Assembly (NCBI GenBank): GCA_044426075.1
Contig: JAWXUT010000038.1
Location: 1 to 13,255, forward strand
Origin: JAWXUT01 sp044426075
Lineage (GTDB): Bacteria > Bacillota > Clostridia > Christensenellales > DTU072
DNA length: 13,255 nt
Direction: 5' to 3'
The notes below the pieces were generated by a model. That model had not been told where the DNA came from, ran no database searches, and was given only the letters and a program-made list of their open reading frames with translations. Both the position numbers and the translations under genes were made by a program. Positions 7,337 to 13,255 of this stretch are shown piece by piece (positions within the stretch are counted from its first letter, which is position 1; each line of letters starts with the position of its first letter).

Positions 7337-8362
7337 TTGGCAACAATAGTACTATGCGGAGGTGGAACTGCGGGGCACATTATGCCAAACATTGCACTCT
7401 TGCCCGAATTACACAAACACTTCGATAAAATTGCATACATTGGTGGCGACGGGATGGAAACAAAACTAATCCCACAATACAATCTGCCATTTTACAAAAC
7501 AAGCGTGGTTAAATTAAATCGTACACATTTGATGACGAACTTTGCAATTCCATTTGCGCTAAAAGGCGCCATAGCTGAAGCAAAAGACATACTGCAAATG
7601 CTTGACGCCGATATTATATTTAGTAAAGGCGGATACGCTGCGCTGCCAACAACTTTTGCTGGCAAAAAATTAGGGATACCCGTTATAACGCACGAAAGTG
7701 ACTACTCAATGGGAGTTGCAAACAAGCTAATAAATATGTTTTCAACAGCCACTTTAACCTCATTTCCAGAAACCACTGGTGGTGAATGTTTGGGCACCCC
7801 AATAAGAGAAAGCATAACAACTGGCAGTGCAATAAAAGCGCAAGATAAGTATCCTATGCTACAGAATAAACCATATATATTAATTTTTGGCGGAAGCCTT
7901 GGTGCGCAATTTATAAATGAACTTGTAGATAAAAACATATCTAAACTAACCGCACAATACAACATAATACACATTAGCGGCAGTGGTGAAGAGTTGCGAA
8001 CGCCCTCATACATTCACTTGCCATTTACTAAAGATATTGGTGACCTTATGGCGCTTGCGGACCTTGTTATAATGCGAGGTGGTGCCAACAGTTTAGCAGA
8101 AGTTACCGCCCTTGGCAAGCGGGCAATTTGTATCCCTCTCCCTAAAGGCGCAAGTAGGGGTGACCAAGTTGAAAACGCAAAAAGTTATGCAAAACGCAAC
8201 TTAATAACTGTGCTTCCACAAGATATTACAGATATTAATATATTAATGGGCACAATGGCATCACTTTTACTTGCCCCACCACCCAAACCAACTGGCAGTG
8301 GAAGCAACAAAAAAATAGTAGCTCGCATAATGGATATTATGGCTATGCATAGGAAAAAATAG
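7337..8362 (+). CDS. murG: MurG, peptidoglycan lipid II synthase
   Basis: This 341-residue GT-B glycosyltransferase adds GlcNAc to lipid I to form lipid II on the inner face of the membrane, the last cytoplasmic step of peptidoglycan synthesis. Family motifs run in order: GGGTAGH at 8-14 (usually GGGTGGH), SKGGY at 96-100, HESD at 119-122, SFPET at 142-146, GGSLGA at 185-190, RGGANSLAE at 247-255, and PLPKGASRGDQ at 267-277, part of the UDP-GlcNAc binding region. The start is TTG at 7337, chosen because AAGGAGG sits 6 bases upstream and the protein begins directly at the first beta strand. The gene is not in the usual division/cell-wall cluster: a divergent lipase-like gene lies upstream and an unrecognised exported protein downstream. 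The family match is clear, and a single substitution in the first Gly loop is the only oddity. Confidence 0.95.
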   Translation: MATIVLCGGGTAGHIMPNIALLPELHKHFDKIAYIGGDGMETKLIPQYNLPFYKTSVVKLNRTHLMTNFAIPFALKGAIAEAKDILQMLDADIIFSKGGYAALPTTFAGKKLGIPVITHESDYSMGVANKLINMFSTATLTSFPETTGGECLGTPIRESITTGSAIKAQDKYPMLQNKPYILIFGGSLGAQFINELVDKNISKLTAQYNIIHISGSGEELRTPSYIHLPFTKDIGDLMALADLVIMRGGANSLAEVTALGKRAICIPLPKGASRGDQVENAKSYAKRNLITVLPQDITDINILMGTMASLLLAPPPKPTGSGSNKKIVARIMDIMAMHRKK

Positions 8363-8413
8363 TAACATAATGTGGATAGATATGTAATCTTTTAGCTTAA
8401 TTTGTCAAGGCTA

Positions 8414-8441
8414 TTGCAATGCAGATATTTTGATTTATAAT
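8414..8441 (+). promoter_or_regulatory. Promoter of the unrecognised exported-protein gene
   Basis: TTGCAA (8414-8419) and a perfect TATAAT (8436-8441) are separated by 16 bases. The start codon is only 17 bases beyond the -10, so the leader would be very short, with GGAGG at 8450-8454 near its 5' end. The 13-base stretch at 8410-8422 around the -35 matches the promoter of the DUF975 operon at 12 of 13 positions (GCTATTGCAATRC). Confidence 0.6.
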
Positions 8442-8458
8442 GTATTTACGGAGGCATT

Positions 8459-9805
8459 ATGAAAAAACAAACACCAAAAGCAATTGCAGCAGTTATGCTA
8501 ACTGTAATTGCAGTTTTAGTATTATATATAGGTACAACAGAGTATCCTGACACCACAACAGAGCTACAAACCACACAAAACGCAAGTGGATTAGAGGATT
8601 TATTTGTAGCAGAAACACCCGAGATAGAAGAGGAATTCAGTAGCGATAGCTACATAAACACCCTATATTCTGTTACATTAGACTTGCCAAAAACCGCAAG
8701 CGCAAGTGACTTATATGTATATCAACAAGACATAGCGCTTGAGGGTGAAGTGCAGTTGCAGAATGCGATTTACAGCACAGATTGTATGTATTTAATATTT
8801 GAACACGCCTCTACATCGGGTGATATAATGGCTGCCCAACCAACAGTAACTGTTGCGCTAATTACATATGACGGCACAATTCAAACGCTATACAATATCA
8901 CCACTGTTGGTGGAAGCACTTATCGCGCATCGGCTTTAACCTCAAGTGGCATTGTTGTTGTAACTGAAGACACCGCTGAAGACGCAACTTCACTTACAAA
9001 TGTATATATTTTTAGTACAGATTTATCTTCATACACATGCACACCGCTAGCATCCACTACTAGTTGTGAAATTTTTGTATTGAGTGATTCATTTTTATTG
9101 TTTGCAGCGCGCACAGATTACAGCGTATATCTCTTCAAAAATGGAGTGATTGCAAATACTGGCACTATTAGCAGTGGCACAATAGTGGATATTTATGAAT
9201 TTAGCAACTATTTCACCATAATTATAAATACAATAAACGGATATGTAGTTACAACATTAAGCGACACTTTGACTTCAATAATGGTGCGCACTGTTACTGG
9301 AAAGACGGCACTTGCAGTTAAACCCGTTACGCGCGACGGCGTGCAATACTATTTGGTTGCGGAATTTTATGATAATCAGTTGCGCATTGCCGAGTACACA
9401 ACAACATTTAGAGATGATGATATGCGCTATATTGGCATTGGTGTTTGCGATAGCGCCAACGTATTATGCAACTCTTCAACCATTTTTGCGCTGCTTGAAA
9501 CAAGCGACGTTTATAGTCTTTTTATAATAAATGAATCATTGCAATCGCAGCTTTCTAACAGTGATATTTTTAGTGGGACATATGAACTATACGATTCCGT
9601 AACTTACAGTGGCGGCTACATCATTCTTGCACGGCAAAATGAAACCGCCATCTCGTTAATTGACATAAGAGATGACGGCACAAGTGCTATAAATATGCTG
9701 TTTACCGCAAGTAGTTCTGCGCTGATATTGCGCTACAGCACTCAAAATGCCATAGTATTCTATCTATCCGACAGCGGGATAAGCATGACTTCTATTGCGA
9801 TATAA
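8459..9805 (+). CDS. Exported or membrane-anchored protein of unknown function
   Basis: I do not recognise this 448-residue protein. It has a basic N-terminus (MKKQTPK) and one hydrophobic helix at about 8-24 with no lipobox, so it is either secreted or anchored by that helix with the rest outside. An acidic, Thr-rich linker spans about 26-65. The remainder is a long series of short hydrophobic strands alternating with Ser/Thr/Asp turns, such as GIVVVTED, NVYIFSTD and FLLFAARTDYSVYLF. That pattern would fit a beta-propeller-like or other all-beta domain (inference). There are few Cys or His residues and no catalytic motif. GGAGG at 8450-8454 lies 4 bases before the ATG. The gene follows murG by 96 bases but has its own promoter. 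Its TAA stop directly abuts the stop of the convergent SecB-like gene. Confidence 0.8.
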   Translation: MKKQTPKAIAAVMLTVIAVLVLYIGTTEYPDTTTELQTTQNASGLEDLFVAETPEIEEEFSSDSYINTLYSVTLDLPKTASASDLYVYQQDIALEGEVQLQNAIYSTDCMYLIFEHASTSGDIMAAQPTVTVALITYDGTIQTLYNITTVGGSTYRASALTSSGIVVVTEDTAEDATSLTNVYIFSTDLSSYTCTPLASTTSCEIFVLSDSFLLFAARTDYSVYLFKNGVIANTGTISSGTIVDIYEFSNYFTIIINTINGYVVTTLSDTLTSIMVRTVTGKTALAVKPVTRDGVQYYLVAEFYDNQLRIAEYTTTFRDDDMRYIGIGVCDSANVLCNSSTIFALLETSDVYSLFIINESLQSQLSNSDIFSGTYELYDSVTYSGGYIILARQNETAISLIDIRDDGTSAINMLFTASSSALILRYSTQNAIVFYLSDSGISMTSIAI

Positions 9806-10279
9806 TTATAGATCCTCTAAAGGTGTGATAACTAAATCTGAATTTTTGCCATGCACCATTGGTCCACTATTTGGGGGAGAAACTCTTCCGCCACTAGTAG
9901 GCACGCTTGAACTCAACTGGCTGAAATTGATAATTGGCAAGTTGTATGCGGGAATATTGCTGACAAGTGTTACTTGTGAAACTGTGTTTCTGATATAAGG
10001 GAACAATTGCGCATTAATATCCACACGATAATCATCCATTGAAGCCTCATTTAGCACCTTAAAGCGCGCAACCATTTCAATATAGATGTCAAAAGGTGAG
10101 CTTGAGCCCTCTTTGTTTTCTAAATTAAATATAGCTGAAACCGCAATTTGATCACCTTCAACTTTTAGTTTGTATGTGATATCTGGCTTGATTGTAAACA
10201 CCTTGGGTTTAGTCGACGATGGTGCGTTTATTGCATAGTTGATTTTGTTGATTTTGTAATTTAATAATTGTAGATTCAT
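9806..10279 (-). CDS. SecB-like protein-export chaperone domain protein
   Basis: This 157-residue protein matches the SecB family mainly in its second half. IYIEMVARFKVLNE (66-79) resembles the family's central strand. LFPYIRNTVSQV (92-103) followed by IPAYNLPIINF (109-119) matches the signature helix and proline-rich stretch, seen in E. coli SecB as LFPYARELVS...FPALNLSPVNF. SecB binds unfolded preproteins and passes them to SecA; stand-alone SecB-like proteins in Gram-positives can also serve other clients, such as the toxin-antitoxin chaperone of mycobacteria. No toxin-antitoxin pair is seen here. The tail (120-157) is Ser/Pro/Gly-rich and unlike classical SecB. The ATG overlaps the cyclase stop by one base (TAATG) and has its own GGAGG at 10284-10288. 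The family call is from motif recall and fairly firm; the clients are unknown. Confidence 0.72.
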   Translation of the reverse strand: MNLQLLNYKINKINYAINAPSSTKPKVFTIKPDITYKLKVEGDQIAVSAIFNLENKEGSSSPFDIYIEMVARFKVLNEASMDDYRVDINAQLFPYIRNTVSQVTLVSNIPAYNLPIINFSQLSSSVPTSGGRVSPPNSGPMVHGKNSDLVITPLEDL

Positions 10280-10854
10280 TATTCCTCCATTTTAATTAAC
10301 AATGCTCTTACTGGGGCAGCCTCACTATCCACTACCTTTATTGGGGCAGTCGATAAAAAATATGCACCTTCTGGCACTGCTCTTAAATCTATATTTTCGA
10401 GTATTGCTATGTTGTTTTGCAACAACTGTTTGTGCACTGCTAAGATGTCATCTTGCCCGCCCACGCTTGCAAGTTCTGTTCCAACTAAACATACATCCAA
10501 TTCGCTCATTGCAGTTGCAAGATTTATATCTATTGCTGTATTCCCTTTTATAAGTATGCGCTTACAATTATGAGATATCCTTTTTAAACAATTCACATCA
10601 TCTTCGCTGCTCAGCTGAAGCACAAAACACTCGCCAACAAATGTTTCAATTGGCATATCCGACACACTCAATCCATCATCAAATACGTGCTTTGGTGCAT
10701 CAATGTGCGTGCTGTTGTGCAAGCAAAAATCAAGTTGGGTTATGTTATATTCGTGCCCTTTTGATATATCGCTTATTTTGTTATATTGTGGTTTTGGGTC
10801 ACCAGAATAAACATTAAGGTTATCTAAACTGCGTGTTATATCATATATCTTCAT
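10279..10854 (-). CDS. Cyclase-family (kynurenine formamidase-like) metal hydrolase
   Basis: Counted from the ATG at 10854 the protein has 191 residues. It carries the cyclase-family metal motif as HNSTHIDAPKH (46-56: H46, H50, D52, H56). It also shows MKIYDITRSL and GDP at the N-terminus, VGTELASV near 124-131, ENIDL at 153-157, and APVRALLI near the end. Relatives are Mn- or Zn-dependent amide or ester hydrolases, such as kynurenine formamidase and isatin hydrolase; the substrate here is unknown. An in-frame ATG at 10878 would add 8 residues and overlap the upstream gene by 20 bases. I prefer 10854 because homologues typically begin MKIxDIT, although neither start has a clear ribosome binding site. 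At 10854 the gap to the DUF975 stop is 4 bases, so translation is probably coupled. No kynurenine pathway gene is nearby. Confidence 0.88.
   Translation of the reverse strand: MKIYDITRSLDNLNVYSGDPKPQYNKISDISKGHEYNITQLDFCLHNSTHIDAPKHVFDDGLSVSDMPIETFVGECFVLQLSSEDDVNCLKRISHNCKRILIKGNTAIDINLATAMSELDVCLVGTELASVGGQDDILAVHKQLLQNNIAILENIDLRAVPEGAYFLSTAPIKVVDSEAAPVRALLIKMEE
10284..10288 (-). promoter_or_regulatory. Ribosome binding site of the SecB-like gene, inside the cyclase gene
   Basis: GGAGG on the minus strand lies within the last codons of the cyclase gene, 4 bases before the ATG of the overlapping TAATG junction at 10279. This arrangement points to coupled translation of the two proteins. 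Confidence 0.75.
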
Positions 10855-10858
10855 TGTG

Positions 10859-11512
10859 CTATATGTTGAAAATGTCATCTTCTAGAACTTTAACTTGCTC
10901 CACATACACACCTACATCTCCAAATTTTTTCGCACGCAATTTTTGATAGTATGCAACCTTTGCAATATTGTGATATGGTACTATCCATAAAGCCAATATT
11001 CCACATGTAAATGCGGATAATAAGTACCAACCGATGAAACTTAAATCCAGCAAAAACAAATCCATTTTGTTGCCGTTTGTTAGCTCTTCGCTTTTCTTTA
11101 TTGCGTCTTTAGGTGTGATATCTTTATCGTCAAGCATTATAAAATTAGCAAAACTGTATGCGTATTTCTTTATAATTCCAGGAATTATTAAAAGCAATGT
11201 ATATAAAAATATAACTACATATTTTCTTATCCCAATTTCTAGCGATTTTGAATAGCACTTGAAGCCTTCTGTCATATCGCTAAACTGTGGGTTTTTAATT
11301 TTTCTATACAAATTTAATCCGATATATGCAACACTTATTTCAATTGCTGGTGTTAAAAATATTGCAACAACCAAATTTGCAAAAGTAAAAACAAATGTGA
11401 TTACTGTTGCAATTGCTGCCAATGCTATCCCAACAACTAGCGCTATAATAGCACAATCATTCCAAACGCCTTTTAAGCTTTGTTTTGCTTCGTTTTTTGA
11501 TTCACTTATCAT
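10859..11512 (-). CDS. DUF975 family integral membrane protein
   Basis: This 217-residue protein has about four to five membrane segments (roughly 20-41, 44-65, 97-117 and a long stretch at 151-178). It carries the features I associate with DUF975: IPGIIKKYAYSFANFIMLDD at 110-129, DAIKKSEEL at 136-144, and DLFLLDLSFIGW at 151-162, then a C-terminal VPYHNIAKVAYYQ. DUF975 proteins are common in Firmicutes and have no assigned function. GGAGG at 11522-11526 lies 9 bases before the ATG, and a near-consensus promoter lies at 11537-11565, so this is the first gene of a three-gene unit with the cyclase and SecB-like genes. A membrane protein first and a chaperone last would fit a role in membrane or export biology, but that is speculation. 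Confidence 0.87.
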   Translation of the reverse strand: MISESKNEAKQSLKGVWNDCAIIALVVGIALAAIATVITFVFTFANLVVAIFLTPAIEISVAYIGLNLYRKIKNPQFSDMTEGFKCYSKSLEIGIRKYVVIFLYTLLLIIPGIIKKYAYSFANFIMLDDKDITPKDAIKKSEELTNGNKMDLFLLDLSFIGWYLLSAFTCGILALWIVPYHNIAKVAYYQKLRAKKFGDVGVYVEQVKVLEDDIFNI

Positions 11513-11536
11513 AAATATTAGCCTCCACTATTAATC

Positions 11537-11565
11537 ATTATATAACATATTCAAAAGTATTGCAA
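11537..11565 (-). promoter_or_regulatory. Strong promoter of the DUF975-cyclase-SecB-like operon
   Basis: On the minus strand, TTGCAA (11560-11565) and a perfect TATAAT (11537-11542) are spaced by 17 bases. The predicted start leaves a leader of about 17-20 bases containing GGAGG. The surrounding 13 bases (11557-11569, GCTATTGCAATAC) nearly repeat the -35 region of the convergent gene's promoter. Confidence 0.7.
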
Positions 11566-11598
11566 TAGCATTTATAAGATATCCGCTGTTGTTCACAG

Positions 11599-11627
11599 AA
11601 AAAACAAATACCACCCAAAAAGGGTGG
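11599..11627 (-). terminator. Intrinsic terminator after tRNA-Thr
   Basis: On minus-strand RNA, CCACCC (from 11627-11622) pairs with GGGUGG (from 11616-11611) around a five-U loop. A U-rich tail, UAUUUGUUUUUU, follows. It starts about 6 bases after the encoded CCA of the tRNA and ends well before the DUF975 promoter. Confidence 0.85.
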
Positions 11628-11632
11628 CATTA

Positions 11633-11708
11633 TGGAGCTGGAAACGTGATTCGAACACGCGACCTGTTCATTACGAGTGAACTGCTCTACCGACTGAGCC
11701 ATTCCAGC
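11633..11708 (-). tRNA. tRNA-Thr (anticodon CGU, reads ACG)
   Basis: The minus strand folds into a full cloverleaf. The acceptor stem is GCTGGAA/TTCCAGC and the D arm is GCTC/GAGC. The anticodon stem is GTTCA/TGAAC with loop CTCGTAA, giving anticodon CGT. The variable loop is AGGTC, and the T arm is GCGTG/CACGT with loop TTCGAAT. The 73-base body (11636-11708) has discriminator base T and is followed by a genome-encoded CCA (11633-11635). The gene lies 33 bases after the GGGtGRT stop with a stable hairpin between, and an intrinsic terminator follows. No separate promoter is evident, so it may be processed from the upstream mRNA. Confidence 0.97.
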
Positions 11709-11713
11709 ATAGT

Positions 11714-11735
11714 CGGGCAAAGCTCGCTTCGCCCG
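11714..11735 (-). other. Stable hairpin between the GGGtGRT gene and tRNA-Thr
   Basis: On minus-strand RNA, CGGGCGAAG pairs with CUUUGCCCG around a CGAG tetraloop: a 9-pair stem with one G-U. The plus-strand version has an A-C mismatch at that position, so the structure fits minus-strand RNA better. No U-run follows, so it is not a normal intrinsic terminator. It may protect the mRNA 3' end or guide cleavage before the tRNA 5' end (inference). Confidence 0.6.
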
Positions 11736-11741
11736 TAATTA

Positions 11742-12743
11742 TTATTTGTTAGATTCCTCTAGTGCAACTGCAACTGCTACTGTTGCGCCAACCATTGGGT
11801 TGTTACCCATACCGATTAGACCCATCATTTCTACGTGAGCTGGAACTGAACTGCTACCTGCAAATTGTGCGTCGCCGTGCATTCTGCCCATTGTATCTGT
11901 CATACCATATGAAGCTGGACCTGCAGCCATATTATCTGGGTGCAATGTTCTACCAGTACCACCACCAGAAGCTACTGAGAAGTATGATTTACCGTGCTCA
12001 ATTGTCCATTTTTTATATGTTCCGCTAACTGGATGTTGGAAACGTGTTGGGTTTGTGCTGTTACCAGTGATACCTACATCAACGCCTTCTGCAATCATAA
12101 TTGCAACACCTTCGTTAACATCATCTGCACCATAGCAACGAACTTTAGCTTTTTCGCCATCGCTGTATGCTTTTTCTTTTACAATTGCCAACTCATTTGA
12201 ATATTGGTCAAAGTGTGTTTGTACATATGTGAAACCATTGATACGGCTGATGATATATGCTGCATCTTTACCTAGTCCGTTAAGAATAACTCTTAGTGGA
12301 TCTTTACGAACTTTGTTAGCTGAACGTGCAATACCGATAGCGCCTTCTGCTGCTGCAAATGACTCGTGTCCTGCTACGAATGCAAAACATTTTGTCTCTT
12401 CGCGTAGTAGTTTTGCTGCTAGGTTACCGTGGCCTAAACCAACTAAACGTGTATCTGCTACGCTTCCTGGAATACAGAATGCTTGCAAGCCTTCGCCGAT
12501 TGCTTCAGCTGCGTCTGCTGCTTTAACACAACCTTTTTTGATTGCGTTTGCTGCACCAATTGTGTATGCCCAAACTGCATTTTCAAAAGCGATTGGTTGT
12601 ACGCCTCTTACGATTGCATCAACATCAACACCTTTAGCGGTGCAGATTGCTTTTGCTTCTTCAATATCAGCGATGCCGATTGAAGCTAAGTATGCGTTGA
12701 TTTTATCTATTCTTCTTTCATATCCTTCGAATCTTACTGCCAT
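11742..12743 (-). CDS. GGGtGRT protein
   Basis: This 333-residue protein carries the name-giving motif GGGTGRT at 260-266, followed by LHPDNMAAGPASYGMTDTMGRMHGD, as in the conserved GGGtGRT family. No signal peptide or membrane segment is seen, so it should be cytoplasmic. The Gly-rich stretches (GHGNLAAK at 104-111, VDVGITGNST at 221-230, IGMGNNPMVGA at 310-320) suggest a nucleotide- or cofactor-binding fold, and five cysteines are scattered (34, 72, 90, 119, 203). The family's function is not established as far as I know. It typically sits beside a NifU-like Fe-S scaffold gene, as here, so a role linked to Fe-S proteins is plausible. A perfect AGGAGG (12752-12757) overlaps the stop codon of the upstream NifU-like gene, so translation is coupled. 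The family call is firm; the function is unknown. Confidence 0.93.
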   Translation of the reverse strand: MAVRFEGYERRIDKINAYLASIGIADIEEAKAICTAKGVDVDAIVRGVQPIAFENAVWAYTIGAANAIKKGCVKAADAAEAIGEGLQAFCIPGSVADTRLVGLGHGNLAAKLLREETKCFAFVAGHESFAAAEGAIGIARSANKVRKDPLRVILNGLGKDAAYIISRINGFTYVQTHFDQYSNELAIVKEKAYSDGEKAKVRCYGADDVNEGVAIMIAEGVDVGITGNSTNPTRFQHPVSGTYKKWTIEHGKSYFSVASGGGTGRTLHPDNMAAGPASYGMTDTMGRMHGDAQFAGSSSVPAHVEMMGLIGMGNNPMVGATVAVAVALEESNK

Positions 12744-12751
12744 TATATTAT

Positions 12752-12757
12752 CCTCCT
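12752..12757 (-). promoter_or_regulatory. Ribosome binding site overlapping the upstream stop codon
   Basis: AGGAGG on the minus strand, 8 bases before the GGGtGRT start. It overlaps the TAG of the NifU-like gene (12756-12758), so ribosomes finishing the first gene end on the start site of the second. Confidence 0.85.
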
Positions 12758-13255
12758 ACTTTGTGCGTGGGTTGATTTTGGTAGTAGCTTCTGCAAATCT
12801 ACCGTATGAACCTGTGCATTTCTTAAGAGCTTCTGCAGGATCTACACCCTTGACAGTAATTTGCTCCATCATTTGACCTAGTCTTACGAACTCGTAACCG
12901 ATAACTTCGCCATCTGCATCAAGACCAATGCGAGTTACATAACCCTCTGCCATTTCTAGATAACGTACGCCTTTTGCTTCTGTTGCATACATTGTACCAA
13001 CTTGGCTACGTAAACCTTTACCTAAATCTTCTAGACCTGCGCCAATTGGCAAACCGTCTTCAGAAAAAGCTGATTGTGTTCTGCCATATACTATTTGCAA
13101 GAACAACTCTCTCATTGCTGTGTTGATAGCATCACATACTAAGTCAGTATTTAGTGCTTCAAGGATTGTTTTGCCAGTTAGAACTTCTGCAGCCATTGCA
13201 GCTGAGTGAGTCATACCTGAACAACCGATTGTCTCAACAAGAGCTTCATGAATGA
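12756..13255 (-). CDS. NifU-like iron-sulfur cluster scaffold protein (5' end outside window)
   Basis: The frame stays open to the right edge of the window, so the N-terminus is missing; 165 codons plus the stop are visible. The visible protein starts IHEALVETIGCSGMTHSAAM. The GCSGMTHSAAM segment resembles the first cysteine site of NifU/IscU scaffolds, where Fe-S clusters are assembled before transfer. Two further cysteines are at VCDA and KKCTGSYG; the latter may match the last ligand position. An Met at 13214 is internal and should not be taken as the start, because the conserved Cys lies before it. The stop is TAG, 12 bases before the GGGtGRT start. This pairing is known from Clostridia, where the first gene is annotated as an Fe-S scaffold. 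Its middle part is longer than in classical IscU and the spacing of cysteines is unusual, so it may be a specialised scaffold. Confidence 0.85.
   Translation of the reverse strand, partial: IHEALVETIGCSGMTHSAAMAAEVLTGKTILEALNTDLVCDAINTAMRELFLQIVYGRTQSAFSEDGLPIGAGLEDLGKGLRSQVGTMYATEAKGVRYLEMAEGYVTRIGLDADGEVIGYEFVRLGQMMEQITVKGVDPAEALKKCTGSYGRFAEATTKINPRTK

Noticed and set aside
10852..10878. A toxin-antitoxin system around the SecB-like gene, like the mycobacterial one
   Set aside because: Neighbours are a DUF975 membrane protein and a cyclase-family hydrolase; neither resembles a toxin or antitoxin.
11538..11720. A 60-codon open frame on the minus strand
   Set aside because: It runs through the tRNA-Thr gene and its terminator; the coding appearance comes from the tRNA sequence.
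12229..12876. A 215-codon plus-strand open frame
   Set aside because: It is antisense to both the GGGtGRT and NifU-like genes, which are firmly identified; the Ala/Ser-rich translation is a shadow.
13212..13214. ATG at 13214 as the start of the NifU-like gene
   Set aside because: The frame continues upstream through a conserved Gly-Cys site to the window edge, so this Met is internal.

Overview
The window reads as chromosomal DNA of a low-GC Gram-positive bacterium, most likely an anaerobic Clostridia-type Firmicute (inference). The signs are AT-rich sequence, GGAGG-type ribosome binding sites before nearly every gene, lipobox-bearing exported proteins, a LemA/DUF2207 pair, a Firmicute-type MurG, and a NifU-like plus GGGtGRT gene pair of the kind known from Clostridia. 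Nearly all of the sequence is coding. No gap exceeds 300 bases; the longest is 7184-7336. I see no mobile element, CRISPR array, phage gene or rRNA.

Layout. (1) 1-7183, all minus strand, read right to left: an alpha/beta-hydrolase (lysophospholipase/monoglyceride lipase type), a large GLUG-repeat lipoprotein, threonyl-tRNA synthetase (thrS), LemA, and a DUF2207 membrane protein that runs off the left edge. An intrinsic terminator lies between lemA and the DUF2207 gene. (2) 7337-9805, plus strand: murG with a TTG start, then an unrecognised exported protein with its own promoter. (3) 9806-11512, minus strand: a tightly coupled DUF975 membrane protein - cyclase-family hydrolase - SecB-like chaperone operon with a strong promoter. 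It converges on the unrecognised gene so closely that the two stop codons touch. (4) 11599-13255, minus strand: a NifU-like Fe-S scaffold (5' end outside the window), the GGGtGRT protein, a stable hairpin, tRNA-Thr(CGU) and its terminator.

How the genes may work together. Region 1 mixes envelope functions (lipase-like enzyme, surface lipoprotein, LemA/DUF2207) with a housekeeping synthetase. Region 4 is a conserved but poorly understood Fe-S-linked gene pair with a tRNA downstream, apparently in the same transcript. The two convergent units in regions 2 and 3 share an identical 11-base core, inside a 13-base match, over their -35 elements, which suggests shared control (inference). None of the 11 complete genes ends in TGA. 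No completely new system is obvious. The parts least explained by known biology are the DUF975-cyclase-SecB-like operon, its shared promoter element, and the NifU-like/GGGtGRT/tRNA unit.
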